The notes beneath the pieces were generated by a model. The model was given only the letters and a program-made list of their open reading frames with translations, made no database searches and was not told the DNA's origin. Of a stretch of 64,000 bases of DNA, positions 35,097 through 43,085 are shown one piece after another. Numbering within the stretch: the first letter of the stretch is position 1; every line of letters starts with the position of its first letter. The DNA lies in contig OZ252296.1 in NCBI GenBank assembly GCA_965250245.1, positions 62,001-126,000 on the forward strand, read 5' to 3'. This stretch comes from JABDIP01 sp965250245. GTDB lineage: Bacteria; Pseudomonadota; Alphaproteobacteria; DSM-16000; Inquilinaceae. Position numbers and translations under genes: made by a program.

Positions 35097-36287
35097 ATGA
35101 CGCGGACCCTGTTGACAGCCGCCCTGCTGGTATTGACCGCCCTGCCCGCGGCCGCCCAGGAGAGCGAGGCACCCGGCCAGACGGTGCGACTGGGCGAGGC
35201 GGCCGGTGCGCAGCTCTTTCCGGCCGGGCTGTGGCCCGACGACGCCATCGCCGATGCCTTCTACAATGACTGGTGGTCGCGGCATCTCGCGGCCATGGGC
35301 GAGGGCGCCTTGTTCACGCGAACCGGCGAAAACGCCGAGGCCTACCGGATGATGTTCCTTCCGACCTGGGGGCCGGCGCGCGCCATCCGCATCGAACGGT
35401 CCGGGGACCGGGCCTATGCGGTCGTCAAGGCGCTGGACGGGCTGGCGGGCTTCGAGACAGGGTCCCTGGTATCCTCGGAACAGTTCGAGCTGTCGACCGA
35501 GGATTGGGTCCGGCTGTCGCGACTCGGGGCTGCGTCGGGCTTCTTCGAGGCGCCGACCTTCGGGCCGCGACATGGGTTGGGCCGCGATGGGCACAGCTGG
35601 GTGATCGAGGGCGTTCGGGACGGCCGGTATCACGTCATCACGCGGCGCGCCCTGGGCAGCGCGGATTTGGGACTCTGGCTCGGCGACATGGCCGACCTGA
35701 TGCGCCCCGAGCGTGAGCCGGCCCTGGACTTCGTTGGCGATCCCGGGCCGAGACGCTGGCGGGACCTGAGCCGTCTTCTCCGATTGATGGGAGAGCCGCC
35801 GCTGCATCCGGAGGATGCCGACGGCGCTGCCGAGTCCGTTCGCCTGATCTCCCTGGCGCACGGCGAGCGGCCCCTGTCCATCGGCGTCCAGCATAACGGC
35901 GAGCGCGCCCGCGTCACGGTGAAGGAGGTCTCCGGCGACGAATGGCATTCGGATCGCCGCCTTGTGGTGGACGTTGCCGCCTACCTGGAGTCGCTACCGG
36001 CCGACCAATCGGCCTTCGACGAGCGCGCGAGCGAGGTGACCGCGTCGGCCGGGCGGGTGCTGGCGACGTCCGAATGGGAGGCGCTGAAGGCCGCCTGGGG
36101 CGCCAGCGGTTTCTGGGACATTGCGCGGCCGTTCGAGGCCTATCCGGACGACGGCGATGTGTGGATCCTGGAGGCCCGGATGGCGGAGGATTACGGTGTC
36201 GTCCTGCTGCGCCCGTCGAAGGGCGTGCCGGAGCGGTTTGCCGAGGTCTCCCAATTCCTCCTGGGTTGGGGCGCGGAACTGCGGTAG
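35097..36287 (+). CDS. Secreted protein with duplicated unknown domain
   Basis: Not recognised. A 396-residue protein with a signal peptide (residues 1-21, cleavage after PAAAQ). Two related halves are visible. The first (about 50-215) contains 'NDWWSRHLAAMGEGAL', 'AIRIERSGDRAYAVVKAL' and 'WVIEGVRDGRYHVITRRAL'. The second (about 240-396) ends in 'DVWILEARMAEDYGVVLLRP'. The first half closely parallels the next gene's product, residue blocks in the same order, so the pair arose by duplication. The next ATG follows its stop with no gap. Probably periplasmic. Confidence 0.75.
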   Translation: MTRTLLTAALLVLTALPAAAQESEAPGQTVRLGEAAGAQLFPAGLWPDDAIADAFYNDWWSRHLAAMGEGALFTRTGENAEAYRMMFLPTWGPARAIRIERSGDRAYAVVKALDGLAGFETGSLVSSEQFELSTEDWVRLSRLGAASGFFEAPTFGPRHGLGRDGHSWVIEGVRDGRYHVITRRALGSADLGLWLGDMADLMRPEREPALDFVGDPGPRRWRDLSRLLRLMGEPPLHPEDADGAAESVRLISLAHGERPLSIGVQHNGERARVTVKEVSGDEWHSDRRLVVDVAAYLESLPADQSAFDERASEVTASAGRVLATSEWEALKAAWGASGFWDIARPFEAYPDDGDVWILEARMAEDYGVVLLRPSKGVPERFAEVSQFLLGWGAELR

Positions 36288-36917
36288 ATGCGCTGGATCG
36301 CGGCCGCCGGACTGGCCCTTCTTCTGTGCCTGCCGGCCCAGGCCCAGGACTCCGGCACCACCGGACCGGCGCCGGACAGCGTCGTGGCGGCCGCCGCGCC
36401 GGCGGCATCCCTGATCTACCCGCCAGGCAGCCTTTCCAGCGACCCGCGCGCCGACCGGTTCACCAACGAATGGCTGTCGCCGCGATTGCGTGCCATGGGG
36501 GAGAGTGCGCTGGGCGGGCGTGCCGGCGAGGATGTGGAGATCTATCGGCTGCTCGTCCTGCCACGGTGGCTGGCAATCCGTGTCGAGCGCGTCGGGGACA
36601 GGATCACGGTCGACTATCGGGAGCTGGCGACCGGCAATCTCGACGGCCCCTGGACGGTGTGGCGGTCGCGGCATTTCGAGATCACGGAAGCCGATTGGGA
36701 TCAGCTTGCCGGGCGGGTCGAGGATGCGGCGTTCTTCGCCGCGCCGGGCAGGCCGCAGCGGAAGTCGAGGGTGCGGGACGGCGCGGTCTGGTTCCTGGAG
36801 GGCCTGCGTGACGGGCGCCACCATGTCGTGTATCGGCAGGTCGACGACCAGCTTGGTCCGATACGGTATATCGGCACGTTCCTGCTCGCACTGGCTGAAC
36901 GCGCCCCGCCGGGCTGA
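36288..36917 (+). CDS. Secreted paralog of the preceding protein
   Basis: A 209-residue single-domain version of its neighbour, beginning at the ATG that directly follows the previous stop codon (TAGATG). A signal peptide covers residues 1-20. Shared blocks are 'NEWLSPRLRAMGESAL', 'EIYRLLVLPRWLAIRVERVGDRITVDYREL' and 'VWFLEGLRDGRHHVVYRQV', matching the first half of the larger protein. No catalytic residues stand out, and no family is recognised. Confidence 0.75.
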   Translation: MRWIAAAGLALLLCLPAQAQDSGTTGPAPDSVVAAAAPAASLIYPPGSLSSDPRADRFTNEWLSPRLRAMGESALGGRAGEDVEIYRLLVLPRWLAIRVERVGDRITVDYRELATGNLDGPWTVWRSRHFEITEADWDQLAGRVEDAAFFAAPGRPQRKSRVRDGAVWFLEGLRDGRHHVVYRQVDDQLGPIRYIGTFLLALAERAPPG

Positions 36918-36968
36918 CCCCGCCGACCGGCCGGGGACCGTCGCGGCGGGACGGCGCTCGCCTTGCGC

Positions 36969-36997
36969 TTGACGGCGAGGGGCCGCTCGCCTATACC
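36969..36997 (+). promoter_or_regulatory. Sigma70-type promoter for rpmB
   Basis: TTGACG (36969-36974) and TATACC (36992-36997) are separated by exactly 17 bases, 66 bases before the rpmB start. It is the clearest housekeeping-type promoter I found in the window. Confidence 0.65.
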
Positions 36998-37063
36998 ACC
37001 GCGTCCGCCGGGCAGAAGGCTGTCCGGCGCATATCCATTTCGCGAGTTTCGAGGATCGGACCG

Positions 37064-37357
37064 ATGGCACGACGGTGTGCTTTGACCGGCAAGGGCGTGT
37101 TGACCGGCAACAATGTCAGCCACTCCAACATCAAGTCGCGCCGGCGCTATCTGCCGAACGTGCAGGTGACGACCCTGCTGTCCGAGACGTTGGGCGAGAC
37201 GGTCCGCCTGAAGGTCGCCGCCAGCACCATCCGCACGGTTGAGCATCGCGGCGGGCTCGATGCCTATCTGCTGGGCGCCAAATCCTCGGAGCTGCCGGCC
37301 GATTTGCGCCGGCTGAAGCGCCGGATCGAGAAGGCGAAGGCCGAAGCCGCCGCCTGA
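37064..37357 (+). CDS. rpmB: 50S ribosomal protein L28
   Basis: A 97-residue basic ribosomal protein. 'MARRCALTGKGVLTGNNVSHSNIKSRRRYLPN' is the canonical L28 start, followed by 'TLGETVRLKVAASTIRTVEHRGGLDAYLL'. The zinc-type CxxC pair of some L28 proteins is absent, a single Cys remaining, which is the usual form in proteobacteria. The gene is monocistronic, with its own promoter at 36969 and an intrinsic terminator at 37391. Confidence 0.98.
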   Translation: MARRCALTGKGVLTGNNVSHSNIKSRRRYLPNVQVTTLLSETLGETVRLKVAASTIRTVEHRGGLDAYLLGAKSSELPADLRRLKRRIEKAKAEAAA

Positions 37358-37390
37358 CCTCGCGCGGACCGCGCGAACACGGAGGCTCGC

Positions 37391-37410
37391 GCCCGGCGCG
37401 GGCCTTTTTT
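37391..37410 (+). terminator. Intrinsic terminator after rpmB
   Basis: A hairpin, GCCCG GCG CGGGC (37391-37403), followed by C and six T (37405-37410), lies 33 bases after the rpmB stop. Confidence 0.75.
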
Positions 37411-37460
37411 GCTTCAATGGCGGGCGAACCGCCGAACCCTGGGGCCGGGAGCCATAGCCG

Positions 37461-38264
37461 ATGCTGAGCCTGTCGCCGGAATCGCTGATTGCCGAGATGA
37501 ATGCCCTGCCGCCGGAGGCGATGTGGCTGCTGCTGTTGCTGGCCTGCTTCGTCGCCATCCTGGCGATGCTGCGCTTCTTCGGCGAGGCCGGGCTCTATGT
37601 CTATGTCGTGGTGGCGATCATCGGCGCCAATCTGCAGGTGCTCAAACCCGTGCAGTTCTCGGTGCCGTTCCTCTCCGACCCGGTGGCCTTGGGCACCATC
37701 CTGTTCGCCTCGACCTATCTGTGCACCGACATCCTGACCGAGCATTTCGGCCGCAAGGTCGCGCGGCGGGCGGTGCTGATCGGCTTCGCGGGCTATCTGA
37801 TCTGGACCCTGCTGTCGGTCCTGACCCTCGGCTTCCGGCCGCTGACGCCGGAGGAGGCGGGCGAGGGCCTGTCCTGGGCGCTCGGCAATCACGGCGCCAT
37901 GGCGACCCTGTTCACCCCGGCCCCGGCCTTCTTCGCCGCCGGCATGATCGCCTATCTGGTCAGCCAGTATCACGATATCTGGATGTATCGGCTGGTCGGC
38001 ATGTTTACCCGCGGCCGGCATCTGTGGCTGCGCAACAACGTCTCGACCCTGCTGTCCGGGCTGATCGACAACATCGTGTTCAGCGTGCTGGCCTGGGTGA
38101 TCTTCGCGCCCGACCCGCTGGGCTGGGAGCCGCTGATCTTCACCTATATCCTGGGCACCTATGTGCTGCGGGTGCTGGTGGCGCTGCTCGACACGCCGTT
38201 CCTCTACCTGGCGCGCTTCGCGATCCATCCGGAGACCTTCCGGATGCCCGAGGAATATGCCTGA
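37461..38264 (+). CDS. yhhQ: Queuosine precursor transporter (YhhQ/QPTR family)
   Basis: A 267-residue inner-membrane protein with about six or seven helices. Family marks are 'FFGEAGLYVYVVVAIIGANLQVLKPV', 'ASTYLCTDILTEHFGRKVARRAV' (the conserved acidic/His/basic block of the VUT_1/YhhQ family), 'SQYHDIWMYRL' and 'LRNNVSTLLSGLIDNIVFSVLAWVIFA'. YhhQ imports preQ0, preQ1 or queuine. Its last codons overlap the start of tgt by eight bases, a strong functional link to queuosine tRNA modification. The N-terminus is unusually extended before the first helix. Confidence 0.9.
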   Translation: MLSLSPESLIAEMNALPPEAMWLLLLLACFVAILAMLRFFGEAGLYVYVVVAIIGANLQVLKPVQFSVPFLSDPVALGTILFASTYLCTDILTEHFGRKVARRAVLIGFAGYLIWTLLSVLTLGFRPLTPEEAGEGLSWALGNHGAMATLFTPAPAFFAAGMIAYLVSQYHDIWMYRLVGMFTRGRHLWLRNNVSTLLSGLIDNIVFSVLAWVIFAPDPLGWEPLIFTYILGTYVLRVLVALLDTPFLYLARFAIHPETFRMPEEYA

Positions 38265-39483
38265 TTACCCGAACTTCGCGTTCGAGATCGATCATCGCGA
38301 CCCGGACAGCGGCGCGCGCACCGGGCGGCTGACCACGCCGCACGGGTCCATCGAGACGCCGAACTTCATCTTCTGCGGCACCAAGGCGGCGATCAAAGGG
38401 GTGACGCCGCAGCAGATGCGCGACGCCGGCACCGGCATCGTGCTGGCCAACACCTATCATCTGATGATCCAGCCCGGCGCCGACCGGGTCGCCAAGCTGG
38501 GCGGGCTGCACGGCTTCATGGGCTGGGACGGGCCGATGCTGACCGACAGCGGCGGCTTCCAGATCTTCTCCATGGGCCATGGCGGCGTTGCCGACGAGAT
38601 CAAGGGCCGCCGCAACCGCGACGCCAAGACCGGGGCCAAGACCGGGAACGGGGATGGCAATGGCGGCCGCACGCCGTCGCTGACCAAGATCACCGAGGAG
38701 GGGGCGGAGTTCCGGTCCTATCTCGACGGCTCCAAGCTGTTCCTGTCGCCCGAAGGCTCGATCCAGATCCAGCGCAAGCTGGGCGCCGATCTGATCGTGC
38801 AACTCGACGAATGCACCCCGTTCCATGTGGAGCGCGACTACACCGCGAAGTCCATGGCCATGAGCCATCGCTGGGGCGACCGGTGCATCGAGGAGTTCAA
38901 GCGTGGCGATGACGGCCGCCAGGCCCTCTATGGCGTCATCCAGGGCGGCGTCTATGAGGATCTCCGGCGCGAGAGCACGGAATACACCGCCGACCGGCCG
39001 TTCTTCGGCACCGCCGTCGGCGGCTCTCTCGGCGCCCATAAGGACCAGATGTACGAGGTGGTGTCCCACTGCACGCCCTACATCCACCCGGACCGGCCGG
39101 TGCACCTGCTGGGCATCGGCGGCTTCGGCGACATTTTCGCCGGGGTGCGGCTGGGCATGGACACCTTCGACTGCGTGCACCCGACCCGGGTCGCCCGCCA
39201 TGGCTGGGCCCTGATGAAGGGCGCGCCGAACGAGCGGGTGAACCTGCGCAACACCCGCTTCCGCGACGACGAGGCGCCGATCGACGAGCGCTGCGGCTGC
39301 GCCACCTGCGCCACCTACAGCCGGGCCTACATCAACCACCTGCTGAAGGCCGGCGAGATACTCTCCATGACCCTGCTGTCGATCCACAATGTGGCGACCA
39401 TGAACCGGCTGATGGCGGATGTCCGCGCCGCGATCCGGGCCGGCAGGCTGGACGCGGCGGAGAAAGCCTGGCTCGCCGATTGA
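38257..39483 (+). CDS. tgt: Queuine tRNA-ribosyltransferase, variant with insertion
   Basis: A 408-residue tRNA-guanine transglycosylase that exchanges G34 of GUN-anticodon tRNAs for a queuine-type base. Active-site elements are TDSGGFQ (Asp97), LDEC (Asp184, Cys186), Gln229, the nucleophile block MDTFDCVHPTR (302-311), and the zinc site C346, C348, C351 and H377. Compared with E. coli Tgt it has about 35 extra residues at roughly 107-141, Gly/Lys-rich, before KITEEG. In the GGLAVGE loop the Val that restricts preQ1-type pockets is Gly259 (GGSLGAH). The human queuine enzyme also has Gly there, so this copy may use queuine directly. ATG 38257 lies inside the yhhQ 3' end. Confidence 0.92.
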   Translation: MPDYPNFAFEIDHRDPDSGARTGRLTTPHGSIETPNFIFCGTKAAIKGVTPQQMRDAGTGIVLANTYHLMIQPGADRVAKLGGLHGFMGWDGPMLTDSGGFQIFSMGHGGVADEIKGRRNRDAKTGAKTGNGDGNGGRTPSLTKITEEGAEFRSYLDGSKLFLSPEGSIQIQRKLGADLIVQLDECTPFHVERDYTAKSMAMSHRWGDRCIEEFKRGDDGRQALYGVIQGGVYEDLRRESTEYTADRPFFGTAVGGSLGAHKDQMYEVVSHCTPYIHPDRPVHLLGIGGFGDIFAGVRLGMDTFDCVHPTRVARHGWALMKGAPNERVNLRNTRFRDDEAPIDERCGCATCATYSRAYINHLLKAGEILSMTLLSIHNVATMNRLMADVRAAIRAGRLDAAEKAWLAD

Positions 39484-39541
39484 GCGATCACGGGCCGCGC
39501 GCTATGGTCCGGCATCTCCGCTTCCGACCATTCCGCAGGCC

Positions 39542-40192
39542 ATGAAGACCCATCCCGAACATCCCAACCTTTTCGTCGTCGACCACCCGCTGATCCAGCA
39601 CAAGCTGAGCCATATGCGCGACCGGACACGGTCGACCATGGGCTTTCGAACCCTGCTGCGCGAGATTGCGCTGCTGATGGGCTATGAGATCACCCGCGAC
39701 CTGCCGCTGACCACCGAGCCCATCGAGACGCCGCTGGAGCCGATGGACGCGCCGGTCATCGCCGGCAAGAAGGTGGCGCTGGTGCCGATCCTGCGCGCCG
39801 GGCTGGGCATGGTGGAGGGGCTGGCGGAGCTGATCCCCTCGGCCAGGGTTGGCCATGTCGGCCTCTACCGCGACCCGGAGACCAAGATGCCGGTGGAATA
39901 CCTGGTCAAGCTGCCGGGGCCGGAGGGGCGGCTGTTCATCGTCGTCGATCCGATGCTGGCCACCGGCAACTCGGCGGTGCACGCGGTCGACGTGCTCAAC
40001 AAGCATGGCGTCGACGACGCCCAGATCCGTTTCATGGCCCTGGTCTCCGCGCCGGAGGGCGTGCGCACCTTCCACGCCGCGCATCCCAACGTGGCGGTCT
40101 ACACGGCCGCCCTGGACCGCGCGCTGAACGACCACGCCTACATCATGCCGGGCCTGGGCGACGCCGGCGACCGCATGTTCGGGACCAAATAG
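39542..40192 (+). CDS. upp: Uracil phosphoribosyltransferase
   Basis: A 216-residue salvage enzyme that converts uracil and PRPP to UMP. The PRPP loop 'VVDPMLATGNSAVHAV' and the flexible loop region 'HKLSHMRDRTRSTMGFRTLLREIALLMGYEITRDLPL' are canonical, as are 'LVPILRAGLGMVEGLAELIPSARVGHVGLYRDPET' and the C-terminal uracil-binding 'AYIMPGLGDAGDRMFGTK'. ATG 39542 gives the standard length; the frame open to 39419 lies inside tgt. It stands 58 bases after tgt on the same strand and may be co-transcribed. Confidence 0.97.
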   Translation: MKTHPEHPNLFVVDHPLIQHKLSHMRDRTRSTMGFRTLLREIALLMGYEITRDLPLTTEPIETPLEPMDAPVIAGKKVALVPILRAGLGMVEGLAELIPSARVGHVGLYRDPETKMPVEYLVKLPGPEGRLFIVVDPMLATGNSAVHAVDVLNKHGVDDAQIRFMALVSAPEGVRTFHAAHPNVAVYTAALDRALNDHAYIMPGLGDAGDRMFGTK

Positions 40193-40234
40193 CGGGCCCG
40201 ACCGGCCGTTCCGCCTGCGGCGGAAAATTGCAAT

Positions 40235-40249
40235 CGCAAGTCATTCGCA
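40235..40249 (+). promoter_or_regulatory. Iron-box-like inverted repeat before the ferric permease
   Basis: CGCAAGTCATTCGCA lies 33 bases upstream of the permease start. It matches the boxes at 44131 (TGCGAGTCATTCGCA) and 44191 in the pattern NGCRA-N5-TCGCA, with two differences in the left arm from the 44131 copy. The probable ligand is a Fur-family iron regulator. The assignment rests on its repeated position before iron-transport genes. Confidence 0.6.
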
Positions 40250-40281
40250 TTATCTAGAAGGGTCGGGCCCTGACCCAGGTC

Positions 40282-42060
40282 ATGGCGGCGACGGGACCGG
40301 GCACGCGGAATTCAGGCATCGTGGCGACCGAGGCGTTCCAATCCGAGACAAGCCGGCCCTCCCTGGGCATCCGGGGGACGGGCGGCTGGACCGTGCTCAC
40401 GGTGGCGGTGGCGCTGCTGGTCGCGCTGCCGGTGATGGTGGTGCTCAGCCGCGTCTTCGCCGAGTCCGGCGGGGTGTGGGAGCACCTGGCATCAACGGTG
40501 CTGCCGCTCTACGTGGTGAACACCTTGATCCTGCTGGTCGGGGTCGGGGTGCTGGCCGGGGTGATCGGCGTCGCGACCGCATGGCTGGTGACCATGCACC
40601 GCTTCCCGGGCAGCCGGGTGCTGGAATGGGCCCTGCTGCTGCCGCTGGCCGTGCCGGCCTATGTGATGGCCTACGTCTATACCGACCTGCTGGATTATGC
40701 CGGGCCCGTGCAATCGCTGCTGCGCGAGCTGTTCGGCTGGGCCTCGGCGCGGGACTACTGGTTCCCGCGTATCCGCTCGATCGAGGGCGCCATCCTGATG
40801 TTCGGGCTGGTGCTCTACCCCTATGTCTTCCTGCTGGCGCGCAAGGCCTTCCTGGAACAGTCGCTCTGCGTGCTGGAGGTCAGCCGCACGCTGGGCCGCG
40901 GGCCCTGGCGCAGCTTCTTCGGGGTGGCGCTGCCGCTAGCGCGGCCGGCGATCGCCGCCGGTCTGGCGCTGGCGCTGATGGAGACCATCGCCGATTACGG
41001 CACGGTCAGCTTCTTCGGCGTGTCGACCTTCACCACCGGCATCTACCGCACCTGGTTCGGCATGGGCGCCCCGGTGGCGGCCGCCCAACTGGCCGCCTTC
41101 ATGCTGCTGTTCGTGGCCGCCCTGGTGGCGCTGGAGCGCTGGTCGCGGGGCAAGGCGCGCTATTACCACACGACCGGTCGCTACCGGGTGTTGACCCCGA
41201 AGCCGCTCACCGGTTGGAAGGGTCTTGGAGCGGCCCTTGTCTGCGGCTTGCCCGTTTTGCTGGGTTTCCTGTTGCCGGCCGGCGTTCTGCTCGATCTTGC
41301 GATCGGGGGTGGCGACCCGCTTTGGGGCCGGCGATTCCTCGGTTTCGCAGGAAACAGCTTCATCCTGGCGGCGATCACCGCCGGGCTGGCGGTGATGCTG
41401 GCAGCGCTGATGGCCTATGGCATCCGGCTGCGCCCGACCTGGCTGACACGGGCCTCGGTGCGGCTGGCCGGGCTGGGCTATGCGGTCCCGGGCTCGGTGA
41501 TCGCGGTCGGCGTGCTGATCCCATTCGCAACCTTTGACAACGGGCTGGACGCCTTCATGCGCCAGACATTCGGTGTCTCGACCGGATTGTTGTTGACCGG
41601 TTCCATCGCCGCTCTGGTGTTCGCCTATCTGGTCCGCTTCCTGGCGGTCTCCTACAACACGGTGGAATCCAGCCTGGGCAAGATCAGCCCCAGCATGGAC
41701 CACGCCTCGCGCGCCCTCGGACAGACGCCGCGGCGCACCCTGCTGAAAGTACATGCGCCGATCATGCGCGCAGGGCTCCTGACGGCCGGGCTTCTGGTCT
41801 TCGTCGACGTGATGAAGGAACTGCCGGCGACGCTGATCGTCCGGCCGTTCAACTTCGACACGCTGGCTGTACGGGTGTTCCGCCTGGCCGCCGACGAGCG
41901 TCTGGCAGAGGCCTCGACGGCCGCCCTGACCATTGTCGCCGTCGGGGTGGTTCCGGTCGTGCTGCTGAGCGCCGCGATCGCGCGCTCACGGCCGGGTGCG
42001 GGGTGTGCCCCTTGCGCACCGGCGATGCCGCCGGCCTCCGGCAACCCCTCGGCCCTGTGA
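40282..42060 (+). CDS. fbpB: Ferric iron ABC transporter permease (FbpB/SfuB type)
   Basis: A 592-residue permease made of two fused six-helix halves (about residues 35-290 and 305-560), each with an EAA-type coupling loop: 'EVSRTLGRGPWRSFFGVALPLARPA' and 'HASRALGQTPRRTLLKVHAPIMRAG'. 'FVDVMKELPATLIVRPFNFDTLAVRVFRLAADERLAEAS' is characteristic of Fe3+ permeases. It would import ferric iron delivered by the binding protein at 43086, encoded about 1 kb away on the other strand. The start could be ATG 40282 or GTG 40321; the first is used. No ATPase (FbpC) gene is adjacent. An iron-box-like repeat lies 33 bases upstream. Confidence 0.92.
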   Translation: MAATGPGTRNSGIVATEAFQSETSRPSLGIRGTGGWTVLTVAVALLVALPVMVVLSRVFAESGGVWEHLASTVLPLYVVNTLILLVGVGVLAGVIGVATAWLVTMHRFPGSRVLEWALLLPLAVPAYVMAYVYTDLLDYAGPVQSLLRELFGWASARDYWFPRIRSIEGAILMFGLVLYPYVFLLARKAFLEQSLCVLEVSRTLGRGPWRSFFGVALPLARPAIAAGLALALMETIADYGTVSFFGVSTFTTGIYRTWFGMGAPVAAAQLAAFMLLFVAALVALERWSRGKARYYHTTGRYRVLTPKPLTGWKGLGAALVCGLPVLLGFLLPAGVLLDLAIGGGDPLWGRRFLGFAGNSFILAAITAGLAVMLAALMAYGIRLRPTWLTRASVRLAGLGYAVPGSVIAVGVLIPFATFDNGLDAFMRQTFGVSTGLLLTGSIAALVFAYLVRFLAVSYNTVESSLGKISPSMDHASRALGQTPRRTLLKVHAPIMRAGLLTAGLLVFVDVMKELPATLIVRPFNFDTLAVRVFRLAADERLAEASTAALTIVAVGVVPVVLLSAAIARSRPGAGCAPCAPAMPPASGNPSAL

Positions 42061-42067
42061 GGCCGAT

Positions 42068-42895
42068 CTAGCCCGACGCGAAGATGTAGCCGATCGCCAT
42101 GGCCCGGTTGGGGGCCGCGTGGCGTTGCATGTCGCCGAAGGTCAGCTGCTTGGCCGGCCCGGCGCTGAGGAACTGCTCGCCCGGCGCCGGCTTTCGCCGG
42201 AACAGGAAGTCGAACTGGTCGTAGGCCGATTTGATGCCGCTCTTGCCGCCGCGCAGATCCGGCGGCGTCAGCACGCTGAGCGTCGCCAGTTCGGGCCGGT
42301 TGTTCCCGATGTCGTCCTCGAAGACATAGAAGGAATACATCGCCGAGCACAGCACCTGGCTGAAGCCCGACTTGGCCAGCACGCCGCGGATGGTGCCGCC
42401 CAGGCTGTCCAGCTTGTGGCGCAGATCGGCCACCAGGGAGTGGCGGAATGCGGTGAGCGCCACGGTGGCGACCAGCGCGGCCGCGCCGGCGCGCGCGGTG
42501 GCGCCCCGGCCCATGGGCGGCAGTGTCATCGGGCGGATCATCGGCGGAAGCGGGCGCGGCGGGGGGCCGGAGCGGTTGCCCTGCCAGCGCGATCGCTGGC
42601 GCTCCTGCTGCCGGCGCCATTGCCGTTCCAGGGCGTCGAGACGGCGGCTGGCGGCGTCCGGCGGCTTGCGCCCGCTCTCCAGGTCGTCGAGGCTTTCGAA
42701 GGGCGCGCTCACATCCGGGCCGACCCCGATCGGATCGCCGAGCTCGGGCACCGCGCAATACTGCCCCGCGGAGGCCGGGATGCTTTGGATGTAGGCCGGG
42801 TCGAACAGCCCCAGGCTCAGGAAGTCCACAGAGAGGGGATAGGTTTCCACCCAGCACTGGCCGAACTGGATGCTCCGCACATAATTGTAACGCAC
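42068..42895 (-). CDS. Hypothetical protein within the iron-transport locus
   Basis: Not recognised. A 275-residue protein starting at GTG 42895, with GAGGAGG six bases upstream. There is no signal peptide. It has an N-terminal globular part with 'GLFDPAYIQSIPASAGQYCAVPELGDP', then a strongly basic, Arg/Gln/Pro-rich linker (about residues 85-130). A single hydrophobic segment ('ARAGAAALVATVALTAF', about 140-156) precedes a C-terminal domain with 'VLAKSGFSQVLCSAMYSFYVFEDD' and 'KQLTFGDMQRHAA'. It is probably an inner-membrane protein with one helix in the middle. It converges with the permease gene (eight bases between stops) and lies 190 bases downstream of the binding protein gene, behind a terminator. 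Confidence 0.65.
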   Translation of the reverse strand: MRYNYVRSIQFGQCWVETYPLSVDFLSLGLFDPAYIQSIPASAGQYCAVPELGDPIGVGPDVSAPFESLDDLESGRKPPDAASRRLDALERQWRRQQERQRSRWQGNRSGPPPRPLPPMIRPMTLPPMGRGATARAGAAALVATVALTAFRHSLVADLRHKLDSLGGTIRGVLAKSGFSQVLCSAMYSFYVFEDDIGNNRPELATLSVLTPPDLRGGKSGIKSAYDQFDFLFRRKPAPGEQFLSAGPAKQLTFGDMQRHAAPNRAMAIGYIFASG

Positions 42896-43029
42896 CCGCT
42901 GCCTCCTCTTGTCGCGAGGTTCGGCGGGCGCCGGAGCTGGCGACCGCGCCGCCGTGGCTGCAACTCTATCGTGCTGATCTGGCGCGCACAATCGCGCCGG
43001 GTGCAGTGTGGCCGGGCTCTGTTCCTGAC

Positions 43030-43066
43030 AAAAAAGGCGCGCCCGGCCTCTTCGGCGGGGCGCGCC
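43030..43066 (-). terminator. Intrinsic terminator after the ferric-binding protein gene
   Basis: On the minus strand GGCGCGCCC (43058-43066) pairs with GGGCGCGCC (43036-43044), followed by six T (43030-43035). It is 20 bases beyond the fbpA stop and would separate fbpA from the orphan gene at 42068-42895. Confidence 0.8.
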
Positions 43067-43085
43067 CAGGGTGGAGGATCGGCGG

